This document shows, piece after piece, positions 4,802-6,260 of a DNA stretch of 6,260 nt. Below the pieces are notes generated by a model. That model had not been told where the DNA came from, searched no databases, and saw nothing but the letters and a program-made list of their open reading frames with translations. Each line of letters begins with the position of its first letter. The first letter of the stretch is position 1. A program made the translations under genes and the position numbers. The DNA comes from Actinomycetota bacterium (lineage in GTDB: Bacteria > Actinomycetota > Thermoleophilia > Solirubrobacterales > 70-9): NCBI GenBank assembly GCA_005884305.1, contig VAYL01000091.1:657-6916 (forward strand). The letters run 5' to 3'.

Positions 4802-5395
4802 ATGATCACCAAGATGCATCGGCGCATGAAGCTGTCCGGCGTCGCCGACGAGGAGCTGATGCTCCTGGTGGCGCGCCGGGATCACGGGGCGTTCGAGGCT
4901 CTGTACGACCGGCATGGGGCGGCCGCCTACTCGCTGGCCCACCGGGTCCTCGGGGACCGGCAGCGCGCCGAGGACGCCGTCCAGGAGACTTTTCTCTCGA
5001 TCTGGCGCGCCAGATCCAGCTACGACCCCGGCCGTGGAAGCGTCCGCAATTGGCTCCTCGGCGCACTCAGAAACCGCGCCATCGACGCGATCAGGCACGA
5101 GGCGGCCCGGCCGGCGCCCGCGCGGGGGGTGGACCCGGCGGAGGTGCTCGCGGCGCGGCCATCCGATGCCGACACCGATGCCACGGTGATCGACCGTGAG
5201 ACCTCGCGGACGCTGCGCGGGGTATTGGGCGGCCTCCCACCGGAGCAGTCTCGGGTGATCGAGCTCGCCTACTTCGGCGGATTCACGCACACCGAGATCG
5301 CGGACATGCTCGGGGCGCCCGTGGGAACGGTGAAGGGCCGCATGCGCCTCGGCCTGGAGAAGATCCGAGCCGCCCTCGCCGAGGTGCAGTCTTGA
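4802..5395 (+). CDS. ECF-family RNA polymerase sigma factor (SigK-like)
   Basis: This encodes a 197-residue group 4 sigma factor. Region 2 (about 30-100) includes FEALYDRHGAAAYSLAHRVL, the core-binding AEDAVQETFLSIWR segment (56-69) and the -10 recognition part ending NRAIDAIR. A Pro/Ala-rich linker (101-130) leads to region 4 (about 138-192), with the helix-turn-helix FTHTEIADMLGAPVGTVKGR (161-180) that reads the -35. It has no extra C-terminal domain. Directing polymerase to a stress regulon is the family role; the RskA-type partner directly downstream suggests the SigK group. The start is uncertain: ATG codons at 4802, 4814 and 4826 are in frame and none has a good ribosome binding site, while the conserved part begins near residue 16. 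No earlier ATG, GTG or TTG exists after the upstream stop at 4706. Confidence 0.92.
   Translation: MITKMHRRMKLSGVADEELMLLVARRDHGAFEALYDRHGAAAYSLAHRVLGDRQRAEDAVQETFLSIWRARSSYDPGRGSVRNWLLGALRNRAIDAIRHEAARPAPARGVDPAEVLAARPSDADTDATVIDRETSRTLRGVLGGLPPEQSRVIELAYFGGFTHTEIADMLGAPVGTVKGRMRLGLEKIRAALAEVQS
5381..5386 (+). promoter_or_regulatory. Ribosome binding site supporting the TTG start of the anti-sigma gene
   Basis: GAGGTG lies five bases before TTG at 5392, inside the last codons of the sigma gene. The TTG shares its bases with the sigma TGA (TTGA), a layout that couples translation of the two proteins. No nearby ATG is in frame. Confidence 0.65.
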
Positions 5396-6084
5396 CTTCG
5401 CACCCCGAACATGACAGTTGGCGCGACGAGGTCGCCGCATACGCGCTCGACGCCCTCCCCGAAGAGGAGCGGAGCGCGCTCGAATCCCATCTCGAGGGGT
5501 GCGACGAGTGCCGCGCATACCTGCGATGGCTTCGGCCGGCCGAGGCCGCGGTGGCGACCTCCGTCGAGCAGATCAAGCCGCCCCGCAGGCTTCGGCGCGC
5601 GGTGCTCGCGAACGCTCGCGAGGCGGGCGGGGAGGCACCTCGGACCTCGCGTCCCAGACCTCGTTGGTTCTTAACCCGTCCCATCGCCGCCGCGGCCATC
5701 GTCGTTGCGATCGCCGCTGCCCTCGTCGGCGGCTACGCACTGCGGCGATCCGGCCCGTCCACCGAGACCCTGAGTGCCCAGACGACTGCGGCCGCGCCGA
5801 GGGGCCTCGAGGCGCACCTGGTGCGCGAGGACGACTCGGGCACGCTCGAGCTCAGCGGCCTGCCGCTGCCGGGGCGCGGGCGCGTGTATGAGGCGTGGGT
5901 CCGTCGTGGCGAGGAGATCTCCCCGTCCACCGTGTTCGTCCCGAACCGCGCCGGAGCGGCCGCGGTGGCGTTGCCCGATGAGCTGGCCAACGCCGACGAG
6001 GTGATGGTGACGCGCGAGCCGGCCGGCGGCAGCGCGACGCCAACCACCGCGCCGATGCTCCACGTGCCCTTCCCGCAGAGCTGA
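5392..6084 (+). CDS. RskA-type membrane anti-sigma factor
   Basis: This encodes a 230-residue single-pass membrane protein. The cytoplasmic N-terminal anti-sigma domain (about 8-75) has the zinc-binding anti-sigma motif His33-x3-Cys37-x2-Cys40. An Arg/Pro-rich stretch leads to one transmembrane helix at about 98-117. The external part (about 137-228) is an RskA-type C-terminal domain, with VYEAWVRRGEEISPSTVFVP (165-184) and the closing VMVTREPAGGSATPTTAPML (204-223, as in VTVEPAGGS...P of the family). It would bind and silence the sigma factor encoded just before it, and release it after regulated proteolysis, as known for Mycobacterium tuberculosis RskA. It starts at TTG, which overlaps the sigma stop as TTGA and has a good ribosome binding site. 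The pair forms one operon. The signal sensed outside is unknown. Confidence 0.93.
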   Translation: MTSHPEHDSWRDEVAAYALDALPEEERSALESHLEGCDECRAYLRWLRPAEAAVATSVEQIKPPRRLRRAVLANAREAGGEAPRTSRPRPRWFLTRPIAAAAIVVAIAAALVGGYALRRSGPSTETLSAQTTAAAPRGLEAHLVREDDSGTLELSGLPLPGRGRVYEAWVRRGEEISPSTVFVPNRAGAAAVALPDELANADEVMVTREPAGGSATPTTAPMLHVPFPQS

Positions 6085-6129
6085 GCCTGGGAGGCGCTGC
6101 CGCGCTTCGGGTTGATCCGGAGCGCCGTC

Positions 6130-6260
6130 GTGGCCGTACGGATTCTCAACATGGATGCAGCGGAGCTCCCCCGGCGCAAGTGGAAGCAGGATCTCGCCCC
6201 GTACCTGAAGGTGGACCGGCGGCGCAGCCTCGGCCAGCTCGCGAGCGTCGTTTGCCCCTA
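6130..6260 (+). CDS. N-terminus of a probable fatty acid desaturase (cut by window end)
   Basis: After the anti-sigma stop the same frame stays open to the window edge. GTG at 6130 is preceded by GGAG (6119-6122) at seven bases; ATG at 6151 and TTG at 6112 are in-frame alternatives with weaker sites. The visible 43 codons include KWKQDLAPYLKVDRRRS, then LGQLASVVCP. This resembles the segment (W...L.PY..PD.RRS..QL...V.P) before the first membrane helix of acyl-lipid fatty acid desaturases. The His boxes needed to prove it lie outside the window, so the family call is tentative. The gene begins 45 bases after the anti-sigma stop and could share its transcript. Confidence 0.5.
   Translation, partial: MAVRILNMDAAELPRRKWKQDLAPYLKVDRRRSLGQLASVVCP

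Noticed and set aside
4525..5199. 224-codon plus-strand frame running into the sigma gene in another phase
   Set aside because: The sigma frame carries all conserved regions; this product is low-complexity and Arg/Gly-rich. A start at 4705 with GGGAG upstream was considered as a leader peptide, but the frame runs on without a stop.
4505..5518. 337-codon open frame on the minus strand opposite the sigma factor
   Set aside because: It is antisense to an unmistakable sigma factor and overlaps the ABM-like gene out of frame; there is no domain and no ribosome binding site.
1..6260. CRISPR arrays, insertion sequences, tRNAs, toxin-antitoxin or phage genes
   Set aside because: I saw no regularly spaced repeats, transposase motifs, tRNA-like folds or terminal repeats; the gene content and base use look uniform and chromosomal.

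Overview
This window looks like chromosomal DNA from a high-GC actinobacterium. The evidence is strong G/C bias at third codon positions, GTG and TTG starts, TAnnnT-type -10 elements, a SigK/RskA-type sigma/anti-sigma pair and an OmpR-type two-component pair. The mix of small accessory families (DUF899, DUF296/PPC, an ABM-like barrel) would fit Thermoleophilia/Solirubrobacterales-like soil bacteria, but that placement is inference. No mobile element, CRISPR array, tRNA or rRNA is visible, and no intergenic stretch exceeds about 170 bases.

Layout. Positions 1-36 hold the last codons of a plus-strand gene, followed at once by a 51-nt imperfect hairpin (42-92). A plus-strand universal stress protein (122-628) converges on a minus-strand two-component operon, with two GC-rich stem-loops between them (638-689 and 691-709). 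The operon runs right to left: response regulator (2922 to 2212), then sensor histidine kinase (2212 to 752), joined by a 1-nt TAATG overlap. Upstream of the regulator is a nested palindrome (2942-2968) that could be an operator. Next, on the minus strand, is a DUF899 thioredoxin-like protein (3022-3759). It is divergent from a plus-strand DUF296/PPC-domain protein (3866-4303). That gene converges on a minus-strand ABM-like small protein (4336-4635), which is divergent from a SigK-like ECF sigma factor (4802-5395). The sigma gene overlaps an RskA-type membrane anti-sigma factor (5392-6084) by 4 nt. The window ends inside the N-terminus of a probable fatty acid desaturase (from 6130).

The genes form several short signalling or stress units rather than one pathway. 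There is a membrane sensor kinase with its DNA-binding regulator, and a membrane anti-sigma factor that would hold an ECF sigma factor inactive until an envelope signal arrives. There is also an ATP-binding stress protein and small redox or cofactor-type proteins. If the desaturase lies in the sigma operon or regulon, the sigma/anti-sigma unit may connect envelope state to membrane lipid composition, but this is inference.

I found no convincing previously undescribed system. The non-coding signals most worth checking are the 42-92 hairpin, the nested palindrome before the response regulator, the palindrome before the sigma gene, and two GTG starts that sit where a leaderless transcript would begin.
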